NCBI RefSeq assembly: GCF_030719035.1
Contig: NZ_CP132203.1
Location: 5,164,501-5,228,500, forward strand
Direction: 5' to 3'
Source: Hahella sp. HNIBRBA332
GTDB lineage: Bacteria; Pseudomonadota; Gammaproteobacteria; Pseudomonadales; Oleiphilaceae
DNA length: 64,000 nucleotides
Part shown: piece by piece, positions 8,157-16,435 of the stretch
How the letters are laid out: the number at the start of each line of letters is the position of its first letter
How positions within the stretch are numbered: the stretch's first letter is position 1
Made by a program: the position numbers and the translations under genes
The notes under the pieces: generated by a model
What the model was told of the DNA's origin: nothing
Databases searched by the model: none
The model's input: the letters and a program-made list of their open reading frames with translations, nothing else

Positions 8157-9007
8157 TTCCAATGCCGCTTTGGCGGCAGACGACTGGGCCGATTTCCGGA
8201 GCGGGAATCGGCCTGCGTTCTTGCCACTTCGGTCATATCCTCGAAAAACACCCTTCTCTTCCCTGGTTCGAAGCTCTCACTGACAACTACCTCACTGCCG
8301 GCGGCGTGGCTAAAAAGCGTCTGCTTGATATCGCCTCAAGCTACCCTGTCGCATTACACGGCGTAGGCATGTCTTTGGGGGGCACAGAGCCGTTAGATAA
8401 GGACTATTTGCGCAAACTCCAAATCTTAAGCCGTGAGTTACGCCCGGCCTGGATCTCAGAACACCTTTGTTGGACCTCTGTCCATGGCGTCGATTTGCAT
8501 GAGCTCATGCCGCTGCCATATACAGAGGAAACCATACACCATGTCGCTGAGCGTATAAAAATCGTGCAGGATATTTTTGAGAGCCGCATTCTGTTGGAAA
8601 ACGTCTCCAGTTATCTCACTTATGACAGCTCTTGCATGAGCGAGTGGGAGTTCCTGAGCCAGATTGCAGAAGAAGCGGACTGCCTGCTGTTACTCGATAT
8701 CAACAATATCTATGTCAGCGCCGCCAATCATGAGTTTGACCCGCGCACTTATATCGACGCTATTCCCGCACAACGTGTAGCGGAATACCATTTGGCGGGA
8801 TTCGAAGACAAGCAGACCCACCTTCTTGATACCCACGGTGCGCCAGTTGATCAGCGCGTCTGGGATTTATATGGATACGCCCTGAGAACCATTGGGGCAA
8901 GGCCTACCCTTATCGAGCGGGATAATGATATTCCCGGCTTTGAAGAAGTCGCCGCCGAAGCCGCAATCGCTCAGCGTATGTTGGAGGAAACAGATGTCGC
9001 TGCGTGA
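8153..9007 (+). CDS. bufB: BufB-like MNIO family (DUF692) RiPP-modifying enzyme
   Basis: This 284-residue TIM-barrel protein belongs to DUF692, the multinuclear non-haem iron-dependent oxidative enzymes. Candidate metal ligands can be seen in order: SEHLCW, the LLENVSSYL strand, LLLDINNIYVSAANH, EYHLAGFE, DTHGAPVDQRVWDLY and LIERDNDIP. In characterised bufferin systems this enzyme converts precursor cysteines to oxazolone/thiooxazole-type groups. It is coupled to the precursor by an ATGA overlap and overlaps the next gene by 14 bases, as expected for a stoichiometric complex with BufC. The exact chemistry on this precursor is not visible from sequence. Confidence 0.93.
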   Translation: MIPMPLWRQTTGPISGAGIGLRSCHFGHILEKHPSLPWFEALTDNYLTAGGVAKKRLLDIASSYPVALHGVGMSLGGTEPLDKDYLRKLQILSRELRPAWISEHLCWTSVHGVDLHELMPLPYTEETIHHVAERIKIVQDIFESRILLENVSSYLTYDSSCMSEWEFLSQIAEEADCLLLLDINNIYVSAANHEFDPRTYIDAIPAQRVAEYHLAGFEDKQTHLLDTHGAPVDQRVWDLYGYALRTIGARPTLIERDNDIPGFEEVAAEAAIAQRMLEETDVAA

Positions 9008-9755
9008 TTTACAGCTCAGCATGCTCGCGGAGATACGTCAGCAGGGCGAGTGCGTGCAGGTCAAGGACAAAGCCAACTTGAGCGCACGCACCTGTGTGGG
9101 TATTTATCGCGATAGTTTACGGGAAACTCATGTTCGCGCTTTGCAAACTATGTTTCCAGTCTGCCAGGAACTCTTAGGTGAAGAGTGCTTCCGCGCGACG
9201 AGTCGCCGCTATTTTGCGGAGATTCCCTCTAGAGAAAATTCCTTTACAGAGTTTGGCGCAGCATTTGTAGCATTTCTCTCTGGCTTTACGCCTCTGCAGC
9301 ATATCGAATTTCTTACGGATGTAGCCAAACTGGAGTTGTTGATCCATGTTGCGGAAGAAGCGGACGATCATGTTAGCGATGACTGGACGCAGTTCAATGA
9401 TTACTGCGCTCAAGGTCTGCCACTGCAATTTCGCCTGCCTGCAAACGCCACACTTTTGCAGTGCGCCTACCCAGCGCACGAAATATGGGCCGCGCATCAA
9501 CCCGGTGGAGATCTCGCCTCCGTCGAGTTATCTGAGAATGGCTTTCATTTGATGATCTGGCGTCCAGAGTGGAGCGCCAGAATAGACTCGCTGGACGCTC
9601 CGACTTTCTATTTTCTGCAGCTCATAGCAGAACTCTCAGACTTTGAAGAGGTGTGTGAGCGCTTCGCCGAGGACTTTCCGGAAGTTGACCTGGGCAGCTT
9701 GCTACAACAATGTATTCAAACTGGATCTATCGCCGGATTTATTCCTTTACCATAA
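8994..9755 (+). CDS. bufC: BufC-like partner protein of the MNIO enzyme (DUF2063 family)
   Basis: This 253-residue protein carries the DUF2063 'putative DNA-binding' domain at its N-terminus (SARTCVGIYRDSLRETHVRALQ about residues 25-46, then FRATSRRYFAEIPSRENSFTEFGAAF). In MNIO systems this partner recognises the precursor and delivers it to the enzyme; the DNA-binding label is historical. The frame is open further upstream to 8892, but the start at 8994 is chosen because GGAGGA lies five bases before it and homologues begin near MSLRDLQ. It overlaps bufB by 14 bases and is followed directly by a strong terminator. Confidence 0.88.
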   Translation: MSLRDLQLSMLAEIRQQGECVQVKDKANLSARTCVGIYRDSLRETHVRALQTMFPVCQELLGEECFRATSRRYFAEIPSRENSFTEFGAAFVAFLSGFTPLQHIEFLTDVAKLELLIHVAEEADDHVSDDWTQFNDYCAQGLPLQFRLPANATLLQCAYPAHEIWAAHQPGGDLASVELSENGFHLMIWRPEWSARIDSLDAPTFYFLQLIAELSDFEEVCERFAEDFPEVDLGSLLQQCIQTGSIAGFIPLP

Positions 9756-9786
9756 AAAAGGGGAGCTAAAACAGCTCCCCTTTTTT
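9756..9786. terminator. Bidirectional intrinsic terminator between bufC and doxX
   Basis: An 8-bp stem GGGGAGCT/AGCTCCCC (9760-9767 with 9773-9780) around AAAAC is flanked by an A-run on the left and a T-run on the right. It can end transcription from bufC on the plus strand and from the DoxX gene on the minus strand. Confidence 0.92.
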
Positions 9787-9802
9787 CGATCGGTTGTTGG
9801 AA

Positions 9803-10255
9803 TCAGGCGGACGGCAAATAACGTTTACGCAACCAATGATCCGCAGACAGCAAGCCTGGACCGTAGGCGACAATCACAGACAACAACCCACCCCAGAACA
9901 ACAGTTCTTTCACTCCAACTGCGCCAATCAACTCAGCCGCAGAGTATATACCAACAATACTCAGCACCAACAAACCAGCCGCGCCGATGCGAGCCCCAAA
10001 ACCCACCACCAACAGAACAGAGCAGATCAGCTCAACCGCCGTAGATGAGTACGCGGCGAAAGCAGGAGAGACAACAGGAACGGAGTACTCATACTCGAAC
10101 AACGCTAATGTGGTGCTCCAGCTCTTTATCTTGGTCATTCCGGACATGAAATAGATTTTCGCCAGATAGATCCGGATGGCCAGCAAATATATTGGCTGCA
10201 ACATCTCCACTGCCTTGATTCCCCATTGAAAAGGCATGATCAGCGCGTTCGGCAT
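9803..10255 (-). CDS. DoxX family membrane protein
   Basis: This 150-residue protein has four hydrophobic segments and the DoxX family pattern: an early amphipathic helix with LAIRIYLAKIYFMSGMTKI, then SVPVVSPAFAAYSSTAVELICSVLLVVGFGARIGA, and a C-terminal helix pair. DoxX proteins are inner-membrane proteins often linked to redox or thiol metabolism. In many bufferin operons a DoxX gene is the fourth member (bufD). Here it faces the cassette convergently, so a functional tie is likely but co-transcription is not. AGAGGAAATAACA gives a strong ribosome site. Confidence 0.85.
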   Translation of the reverse strand: MPNALIMPFQWGIKAVEMLQPIYLLAIRIYLAKIYFMSGMTKIKSWSTTLALFEYEYSVPVVSPAFAAYSSTAVELICSVLLVVGFGARIGAAGLLVLSIVGIYSAAELIGAVGVKELLFWGGLLSVIVAYGPGLLSADHWLRKRYLPSA

Positions 10256-10333
10256 TGTTATTTCCTCTAGATATATTGAATTGCACAGTTAGACCGGGCG
10301 GCGGGCCGAAGGTTCCCTGCGTATTGCAAATGA

Positions 10334-12403
10334 TCACGAATATTGCTTTTCCTGGTACATCCTGCTGTCCGCCACGTTCAACAATGTATCCAGGCAAACG
10401 CCGTCTCCTGGATAGGCGGCGTACCCAATACTGACATCCACGTTACAACTGACGTTTTTGATATGAATAGGGCCGCGCAGGCTGTGTTTGGTCTTGTGGA
10501 TGATGCCGTGGAGTTGATCTTTGGAGCAGTGACCATTCAACAGAACGACAAATTCATCGCCCCCTATTCTCGCCACCGTATCGGACTCGCGGAAACTTTC
10601 CCGCAAACGCTGCGCCACCGCCATCAGCACCGCATCGCCGACATCATGCCCGTATTGATCATTGATCGGTTTGAACTTGTCCAGATCGCAATACAGAACC
10701 ACAATTTCATTCGCACATCGTCGGGCCATATGTTCCGCCTTGGTGAACAGCTCATCCAGCAGGCGCCGATTGGCGAGACCAGTCAGGTCATCATGATTCG
10801 CCATCTCTTTGAAGCGAGACTCAGCCTCTTTCAGCTGGGTGACGTCGATCACTGACCCCAAGATGGACGTGCGCCCATCCCGGTGAGTGATGGGACGACT
10901 GGTGTAATTGAAATAGCAGAGGGAGCCATCTTTACGGATCGTACGCAGACAGCCATGAAATGGCTGATTGATCTTCAGTGCGCGTTCCGTTGCGTTGCGC
11001 AGTTCTTCCCGGTCCGACGGATGTATAAAGCTCATGAAGGTTTCCACACTGAGACTTCTTGCTTCGAAAGGCAGCCCCACCATGGAACAAAACTCTGCGT
11101 TGCAGCATACGCTCCACTGCTCGGGCAAATACTCAAAAGAGCCCAATTGCGCGATCGCCTGCACCAGACTGAGCTGTGTGTTTTTCTCCTCCAGTTGCTC
11201 CGTGCGCTCCTTTACTTTAGATTCCAGGTCTACATTGATTTTCATTACCTCCCGTTGAGTTCGCACCCGCATGCGCAAACTGACAATCAGAAGCATAACC
11301 AGCAAGGCGAGAAAGCCCACAATCAGCACCACGCCCCAAAACAACGCCTTGTGCTGCTGATACAAGGTCACCGGTCGAAACAACAATATACTTTCCGGCG
11401 GCAACTCATCCTCTCCAATACCAAACCGAAGCATCTCACTATAATCAAACACGTAGCGATTTGGGCTGTCGGTGACGACCGGAATGTCGCCAACTGTTTC
11501 GCCCCTCAGCGCCCTCATACCAATATTGGCGGCGACACGCGCCTGCTCGAAATGTGAGACCACTTTCCCCCCCAGAATGCCTTGGCCAATACCATGCATC
11601 CATAAATGAAACAACGGCGCTTTCAGGTGATCGCGGATCAAAGACAGGCTTTTCTGAAATTCAAGGGTCGCGCCATTCTTGTCTCGAAACAGGGAGATCA
11701 GAAGCACAGGATCACTGACAGGTATCGCGCGTAGCTCCGCATAAAGCTCGCCAAAAGTCAGTTGCTCCAATGACAGCACCCGAAAGTTGCGATCCTGACT
11801 TCTCGTCATGAAATGAATAAAACTGCGAAGATCGTTACGCCCGGTGGTAGTCGCGTCTGTAATGACGGTGATCGGCGCCTTGGCGCCATATAAGCGCCGC
11901 ATCAACTGCACAGTGTCATCCATTGAAATGGCCTCGACAACGCCTGTCACCCCACTTCTTCCGCTCAGGCTTGCGGCGAGACGCGCGTCATTGACGCCGA
12001 AAAAGACGATTGGCGTCGCGGCGAAGAGCTCCGCTTGACGCTCCAGAGCAAAGTGAAGCGCATTATCATCCCCTACGATCAACAGCTCGTAGGAAGGCAG
12101 CGCTTGCAACTTTCCCTTCAATAATTCGTAAAAGCGTTGATAGTGCTCGGGGCTGCTGAGGCGCTTGCTGTCCATGAACTCAATATCGAGTTCAATGTTC
12201 TGCCCATCGAAGGCGCTGTTGAGCCCCCTGACCTGCTCAGAAAATGTGGGGAACTGTGGATGATACGAACTGATAAACAACACGCGACGGGTTGCATCTT
12301 GAATACCAGGGGTTATCGCAGACACTCCGTTACACGCCAACATCACGCAAAGGACGCCGACGGCGACGAACACCCCCAGACTTCGTCCAGGAGATACGCA
12401 CAT
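10334..12403 (-). CDS. Membrane diguanylate cyclase with ABC-substrate-binding-like sensor, PAS and GGDEF domains
   Basis: This protein of about 689 residues probably makes cyclic di-GMP. In order it has an N-terminal signal/anchor, a periplasmic ABC_sub_bind-like sensor (RRVLFISSYHPQFPTF..., about 40-310), a membrane helix near LFWGVVLIVGFLALLVMLLIVSL, a coiled segment (KVKERTEQLEEKNTQLS), a PAS domain (about 425-530) and a GGDEF domain with an intact RIGGDEFVVLLNG active site. RESD five residues before it fits the inhibitory I-site for product feedback. A GTG at 12424 would add seven residues; I prefer the ATG at 12403, but neither ribosome site is strong. It lies alone and downstream of no obvious partner. 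Confidence 0.88.
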   Translation of the reverse strand: MCVSPGRSLGVFVAVGVLCVMLACNGVSAITPGIQDATRRVLFISSYHPQFPTFSEQVRGLNSAFDGQNIELDIEFMDSKRLSSPEHYQRFYELLKGKLQALPSYELLIVGDDNALHFALERQAELFAATPIVFFGVNDARLAASLSGRSGVTGVVEAISMDDTVQLMRRLYGAKAPITVITDATTTGRNDLRSFIHFMTRSQDRNFRVLSLEQLTFGELYAELRAIPVSDPVLLISLFRDKNGATLEFQKSLSLIRDHLKAPLFHLWMHGIGQGILGGKVVSHFEQARVAANIGMRALRGETVGDIPVVTDSPNRYVFDYSEMLRFGIGEDELPPESILLFRPVTLYQQHKALFWGVVLIVGFLALLVMLLIVSLRMRVRTQREVMKINVDLESKVKERTEQLEEKNTQLSLVQAIAQLGSFEYLPEQWSVCCNAEFCSMVGLPFEARSLSVETFMSFIHPSDREELRNATERALKINQPFHGCLRTIRKDGSLCYFNYTSRPITHRDGRTSILGSVIDVTQLKEAESRFKEMANHDDLTGLANRRLLDELFTKAEHMARRCANEIVVLYCDLDKFKPINDQYGHDVGDAVLMAVAQRLRESFRESDTVARIGGDEFVVLLNGHCSKDQLHGIIHKTKHSLRGPIHIKNVSCNVDVSIGYAAYPGDGVCLDTLLNVADSRMYQEKQYS

Positions 12404-12518
12404 AAACCTGATCCCGACCAACACCGCAGCGCATTGAAATGGGCGAACGCCACGCTGATTGTTATTTTCCGCACCCTTTATCAGTCTAGGACGCAGTTCA
12501 ATTTTTATCCAACCTCAG

Positions 12519-13274
12519 CTAAGAGCGAGCGCCAGACTGCAACAACAGCATTTGCAGGTCCTGCAGGCCTTTGCGTTGCGCCATACTCAGCGCAGAATCG
12601 CCGCTGGCGTTGCGATAATTAACATCAACGCCGGCATCAACCAGCAGTTGCGCCATCAGTAAGGAGTTCTGCTCCACCACATACATCAAAAGAGAACGCC
12701 CCGCATAGACGACATTGACGTCAGCGCCCGCCTTTATCAGCGCTTTGGCGGTGGATAAATGGCCATTTTGCACCGCCAGCGCCAGCGCTGGGGCGCCACT
12801 CGCCATCGGATAATCCAGCTTAGCGCCGGCAGCCGCCAGCACCTTGACGCCAGTGGCGTCACCTCGTTCAGCCAAGTAGTGCAAAGGTGACGGCGCTCCC
12901 GCGCGAAGCCCTACATTAGGATCAGCGCCAGCTCGCAGCAATGCGATTACTGCTTCCGTATCACCATTTTGAGCCGCGACATCCAAAGCGGAACCCACTG
13001 GCGCTACGACATTCACAGGACTGCCCGAGGCTAGAAGACTGCGCAGACGTCCCTGATCGCCCTGCTGCGCAGCCATAATCACTTCCGTCGGCTGCTCTGC
13101 CGTGAGCACCTCGGTTTGCTGCTGAGACGGATGCGAACTGCAGGCGCTCGCAACAACGCCGATCGCCAGCGCGTAAAACGTTCTTACAAATAGCGCCCAA
13201 CGAGTTTCATCGTCAGACCTGCAGGCGAAAAAAAGAGAAAATAGGGGGAGTTGACGGTATCGAATGCAAAGCAT
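12519..13274 (-). CDS. Ankyrin-repeat lipoprotein
   Basis: The 251-residue chain contains five to six ankyrin repeats (about residues 60-250), each with the A-A-x-x-G-x-x-x-x-V...L...GADxN pattern, for example AAQNGDTEAVIALLRAGADPN. Before them lies a lipobox (IGVVASAC) and a Gln-rich linker, so the protein is probably lipid-anchored in the envelope. The N-terminus is odd: about 45 residues precede the lipobox, far longer than a usual signal peptide. An out-of-frame ATGAAACTC at about 13206-13214 would give a normal one, so a frameshift or sequencing error near 13190 is possible. Partners are unknown. Confidence 0.78.
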   Translation of the reverse strand: MLCIRYRQLPLFSLFFACRSDDETRWALFVRTFYALAIGVVASACSSHPSQQQTEVLTAEQPTEVIMAAQQGDQGRLRSLLASGSPVNVVAPVGSALDVAAQNGDTEAVIALLRAGADPNVGLRAGAPSPLHYLAERGDATGVKVLAAAGAKLDYPMASGAPALALAVQNGHLSTAKALIKAGADVNVVYAGRSLLMYVVEQNSLLMAQLLVDAGVDVNYRNASGDSALSMAQRKGLQDLQMLLLQSGARS

Positions 13275-13419
13275 GTTTGTTTCCTATGCCGCTGCTTATG
13301 ACTTAATTATTATTCGCGTTGGAAAGTCAGGCGTCCGACGAGACTTACCGCACACTCATCGTCGTCTCACCTGCAATTTATAATAGGGAAAAACTGATGA
13401 GGAATATGCGGACCACACC

Positions 13420-13707
13420 ATGAAACCCAAAATATCCATACGTTACTGTCCTCTGTGCGGCTGGCTGCTGCGCTCAGCCTGGATGGCGCAGGAGTTGCTG
13501 ACGACATTTACCGACGAATTAGAAGAAGTCGCCCTGGTTCCCGCTGGCAAAGGCGAATTCAAAATACTTTGTGACGCGGAAACTATTTGGGATCGCAGCG
13601 TAAACGGCGGCTTTCCCGATGTCGCTACGCTTAAACAGATAGTCCGAGACGCCGCCTGTCCGGATAAGTCACTGGGCCATATAGACAAATCCCGTAACAA
13701 CGGATAA
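13420..13707 (+). CDS. SelT/SelW/SelH (Rdx) family thioredoxin-like protein
   Basis: This 95-residue protein has the SelW-like fold pattern: ISIRYCPLCGWLLRSAWMAQELL near the N-terminus with a CxxC motif (C9 and C12), a central strand (VALVPAGKGEFKI), and IWDRSVNGGFPDVATLKQIVRDA. Eukaryotic relatives use selenocysteine in the CxxU position; here it is a plain cysteine, with no in-frame TGA. The family is thought to be thiol-redox active, but the bacterial role is not established. It lies about 120 bases before the helicase gene on the same strand. Confidence 0.87.
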   Translation: MKPKISIRYCPLCGWLLRSAWMAQELLTTFTDELEEVALVPAGKGEFKILCDAETIWDRSVNGGFPDVATLKQIVRDAACPDKSLGHIDKSRNNG

Positions 13708-13824
13708 TCCCACTCCCCCACGCCTGAAATTAGGCTGGAGGCCAACCTCTCCTGTGGTTAAACTTAGGCCCCTCTATCAGGGGCCAATGAGCCCGGACTC
13801 CCCAACCATCACTATCAGGCGAGC

Positions 13825-16077
13825 ATGCAGTTAACCGAAGAGCAGCAGCGGATCATTCAGTCCGGCTTTGAGCACAGCGTTATCACCGCCGTGGCCGGCA
13901 GCGGCAAGACAACCACTCTCGCTCACCGTATCCATCATCTGATGGACCAGGGACATGACCCGCGCCGCATTTTGATATTGATGTTCAACCGCGCCGCCAA
14001 AGAGGATTTCGAGCGCAAGCTGCGCGAGGTCGCGGGCGCGCATTACCGCGAGTTGCCGGAAGTCCGCACCTACCACGCCATGGGATTGCGCCTGTATCAA
14101 CGCTTCATCCGCGAAGGCGCGCTGCCGGCGTTTGTTGGGCAAGTGTTGTCGGATCAGGAGATTCACTTCCAGCTCTGGCAGTTGTTGCGTCGACACGCGC
14201 CCGAATCGCACCAGGACAGCGTCAAGCGCAATAAGAAAGAATACATCGAACTGGCTTCTCGTCTGCTGGATATGAGCAAGACGTCACTGCTGCCATTACA
14301 GACAGTTTTCGAACAATTGGAGTACCGCAAAGAGCTGGCGTTTCTGCTTGATGTCGTCAACGGTTTTGAAGCCTGGCGCAAGTCGCATGCGCGCATCAGT
14401 TTCGCCGACATGCTTTACGAGCCGGTCAAATGTCTGCAGGAGTCCCCGGACCTGGTAAAACTGGTCGCGGACAAAATGGATGTGATCCTGGTGGACGAAT
14501 ATCAGGACACTAACGAGATTCAGCACTTACTGCTGCGCTATATCGCAGGAAAGCGCGCCCGGGTCACTGTTGTGGGGGACCCCGATCAAACCATCTACGA
14601 ATTTCGTGGCGCGCAGCCAGAGTTTATTCTCAATCGTTTCGCGGAGGAGTTTGAAAGCCCTCGTGAGTTCACTCTGTCATATACGTTTCGCTACGGCCAT
14701 AAAGTCGCTTTACTCGCCAATCACCTGATTACCCACAATCACGGACGCAAGGATGTTCTATGTCGCTCCCACATGGGGACGCCCGCCACGGAGGTCAACG
14801 TTCTGCAAGGCGGCGATGAAACGCGCCAACTGGTGCTGCAATTAGGGCGGCTGCTTAACGGCGGCTGCGAGCCGGAAGAGATCGCCATTTTATTCAGAGT
14901 CTGGTCCCAGGCCGTGCCTATTGAACTGGCTCTCCTGGCCCATCGCATCCCCTATCGCATTGACGGCGATAAAGGCGCTCTGGCGAATCGGGAAGTCATG
15001 CACATCCAATATGTGCTGGAAATGGCGTCGGGACGACTGAGCATGCTGGAAGAAAGCAAACGGGCTGAAGTGCTTGCCGGCCTGCTGCGTTTCCCCCATG
15101 TGGGGTTGAAGGACGATACCCTGCGCGAGTTGGCGCATACACTCGCACAACACGACGCTCACTGGGGCGACCAGCTAGTGGAGTGGATTCCTGACTCGCT
15201 CCACGCCCTGCAGAAACGCAAGTTGAAACGCACGGCTCAGGCCTGGAGCTTGCTGCCAAAAATGAAAGGATCCGCAGCGGATATCGTGCGCTTTTATATC
15301 GACGATACCGAGTTGTTCAAGTCTCTTGAAGAGCTTGCTCTCACTCATGAGACCGCTGATGAGCGCATTAACAACGTGCTCGGCATTGAGCACTATCTCG
15401 CCACGCTAAATCTACCCTCGCTGGAGACGCTGCAGCATTTCGATGAGCTGCGGCGGCTGGCCGGGGCGCAAAAGCAACAAGGCGGCGTCACCTTATCCAC
15501 CATGCATCGCACCAAAGGTCTGGAGTGGCCCGTGGTGATGATCATCGGGCTGAATGAACAATACCTTCCTTACAGTATGCGCGGCGGCGAAGACATCGTT
15601 GGTCATCTGCAAGCAGAACGGCGTCTGCTGTATGTGGCCATGACCCGGGCCAAAAAAGCCATCTATCTGTTCACCCCGACACTGGACGGCAAGGCCGCGC
15701 TCAGCAAAGATGACAAACCCAGCCGCTTTGTCAAAGAAGCCAGCATTGACGTTTCCACGACCGTGGGCGCGTTTCTGGATCAATGCAAGCATTCTAATAC
15801 CAACGGCTCGGCCCATTATGAATCAACGCAACGCTTAACGCCCATCGCTACTCGCTATCTCGAATGGCACGACGTTAACTATGAACAGCCAGCGCAAACC
15901 ACAGCCAGGGAGCCTGAACAAATCTGGTCCGGCGATCGGGTGCGCCACAGCATTCTGGGCGAGGGTGAAGTCATCGCCGATCTCGACGACGCTTTTCAAG
16001 TGGAGTTTGAGGATGGGCGCAGAATGAATTTCAGCAAGAAAAGCGCCCATTTGTATTTCAATTCTCTGGGCGGATGA
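13825..16077 (+). CDS. UvrD/Rep-type superfamily 1 DNA helicase
   Basis: This 750-residue ATP-dependent 3'-5' helicase shows the SF1A motifs in order: Q-motif region LTEEQQRII, Walker A VAGSGKTTTL (about residues 26-35), motif II DEYQDTN, motif III VGDPDQTIYEFRGA, motif V STMHRTKGLEWPVVMI and motif VI RRLLYVAMTRAKKA. The C-terminus has a small GDRVRHSILGEGEVI domain like the PcrA/UvrD tail, which in those proteins contacts partner proteins. No nuclease domain is present, so it is not AddA or RecB. It is too divergent for me to assign as uvrD or rep. It converges with the next gene, with only six bases between. Confidence 0.93.
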   Translation: MQLTEEQQRIIQSGFEHSVITAVAGSGKTTTLAHRIHHLMDQGHDPRRILILMFNRAAKEDFERKLREVAGAHYRELPEVRTYHAMGLRLYQRFIREGALPAFVGQVLSDQEIHFQLWQLLRRHAPESHQDSVKRNKKEYIELASRLLDMSKTSLLPLQTVFEQLEYRKELAFLLDVVNGFEAWRKSHARISFADMLYEPVKCLQESPDLVKLVADKMDVILVDEYQDTNEIQHLLLRYIAGKRARVTVVGDPDQTIYEFRGAQPEFILNRFAEEFESPREFTLSYTFRYGHKVALLANHLITHNHGRKDVLCRSHMGTPATEVNVLQGGDETRQLVLQLGRLLNGGCEPEEIAILFRVWSQAVPIELALLAHRIPYRIDGDKGALANREVMHIQYVLEMASGRLSMLEESKRAEVLAGLLRFPHVGLKDDTLRELAHTLAQHDAHWGDQLVEWIPDSLHALQKRKLKRTAQAWSLLPKMKGSAADIVRFYIDDTELFKSLEELALTHETADERINNVLGIEHYLATLNLPSLETLQHFDELRRLAGAQKQQGGVTLSTMHRTKGLEWPVVMIIGLNEQYLPYSMRGGEDIVGHLQAERRLLYVAMTRAKKAIYLFTPTLDGKAALSKDDKPSRFVKEASIDVSTTVGAFLDQCKHSNTNGSAHYESTQRLTPIATRYLEWHDVNYEQPAQTTAREPEQIWSGDRVRHSILGEGEVIADLDDAFQVEFEDGRRMNFSKKSAHLYFNSLGG

Positions 16078-16083
16078 CGCGAA

Positions 16084-16395
16084 TTACATCAGCCAAAACG
16101 CCGTCACCAGTCCAGTGATGAAGCCGAATAAAAAGATGCCGATCCATCCGGTAAAGTGACTGGCCGGGGTATGCGCTTCTTGTACTTGGGAGTTTTCCCA
16201 ATCTCGCAGGATTAAACGCGCCTGCTCGTAATCCACATCATTGACGGAAATTCTCACCAGCCCTCCCGCCGGCAACTCACCCATCCCTCCCTGCAGGAAT
16301 TCTCCGTCGATAAATCCCGTGACGCCGGATTGCTCCAATACGCCTTTAATCATATGGGCTTCCAAGGCATTGGCGGCTTCATAGACCTGACGCAC
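16084..16395 (-). CDS. DUF2007 domain protein with C-terminal membrane helix
   Basis: The 103-residue protein starts with the DUF2007 pattern (VYEAANALEAHMIKGVLEQSGVTGFI..., residues 4-70, ending VRISVNDVDYEQARLIL) and ends in a single membrane helix (GWIGIFLFGFITGLVTAFWL). DUF2007 proteins are labelled as putative signal-transducing proteins and resemble small ACT/PII-like sensor folds; no biochemical role is certain. It follows the ABC transporter gene on the same strand with a gap of about 40 bases and may be its distal operon member. Confidence 0.85.
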   Translation of the reverse strand: MRQVYEAANALEAHMIKGVLEQSGVTGFIDGEFLQGGMGELPAGGLVRISVNDVDYEQARLILRDWENSQVQEAHTPASHFTGWIGIFLFGFITGLVTAFWLM

Positions 16396-16435
16396 ACGCT
16401 TCTCCTTTCATCGCCAAATATCGTCAGAGGCCAGC

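Noticed and set aside
8892..8993. N-terminal extension of bufC
   Set aside because: These codons overlap bufB and look random; GGAGGA before the ATG at 8994 decides the start.
10343..11557. Plus-strand frames opposite the GGDEF gene
   Set aside because: They mirror the minus-strand coding sequence, have no motifs and no ribosome sites.
13420..13707. Possible selenoprotein
   Set aside because: The CxxC motif contains plain cysteines and there is no in-frame TGA or SECIS-like need.
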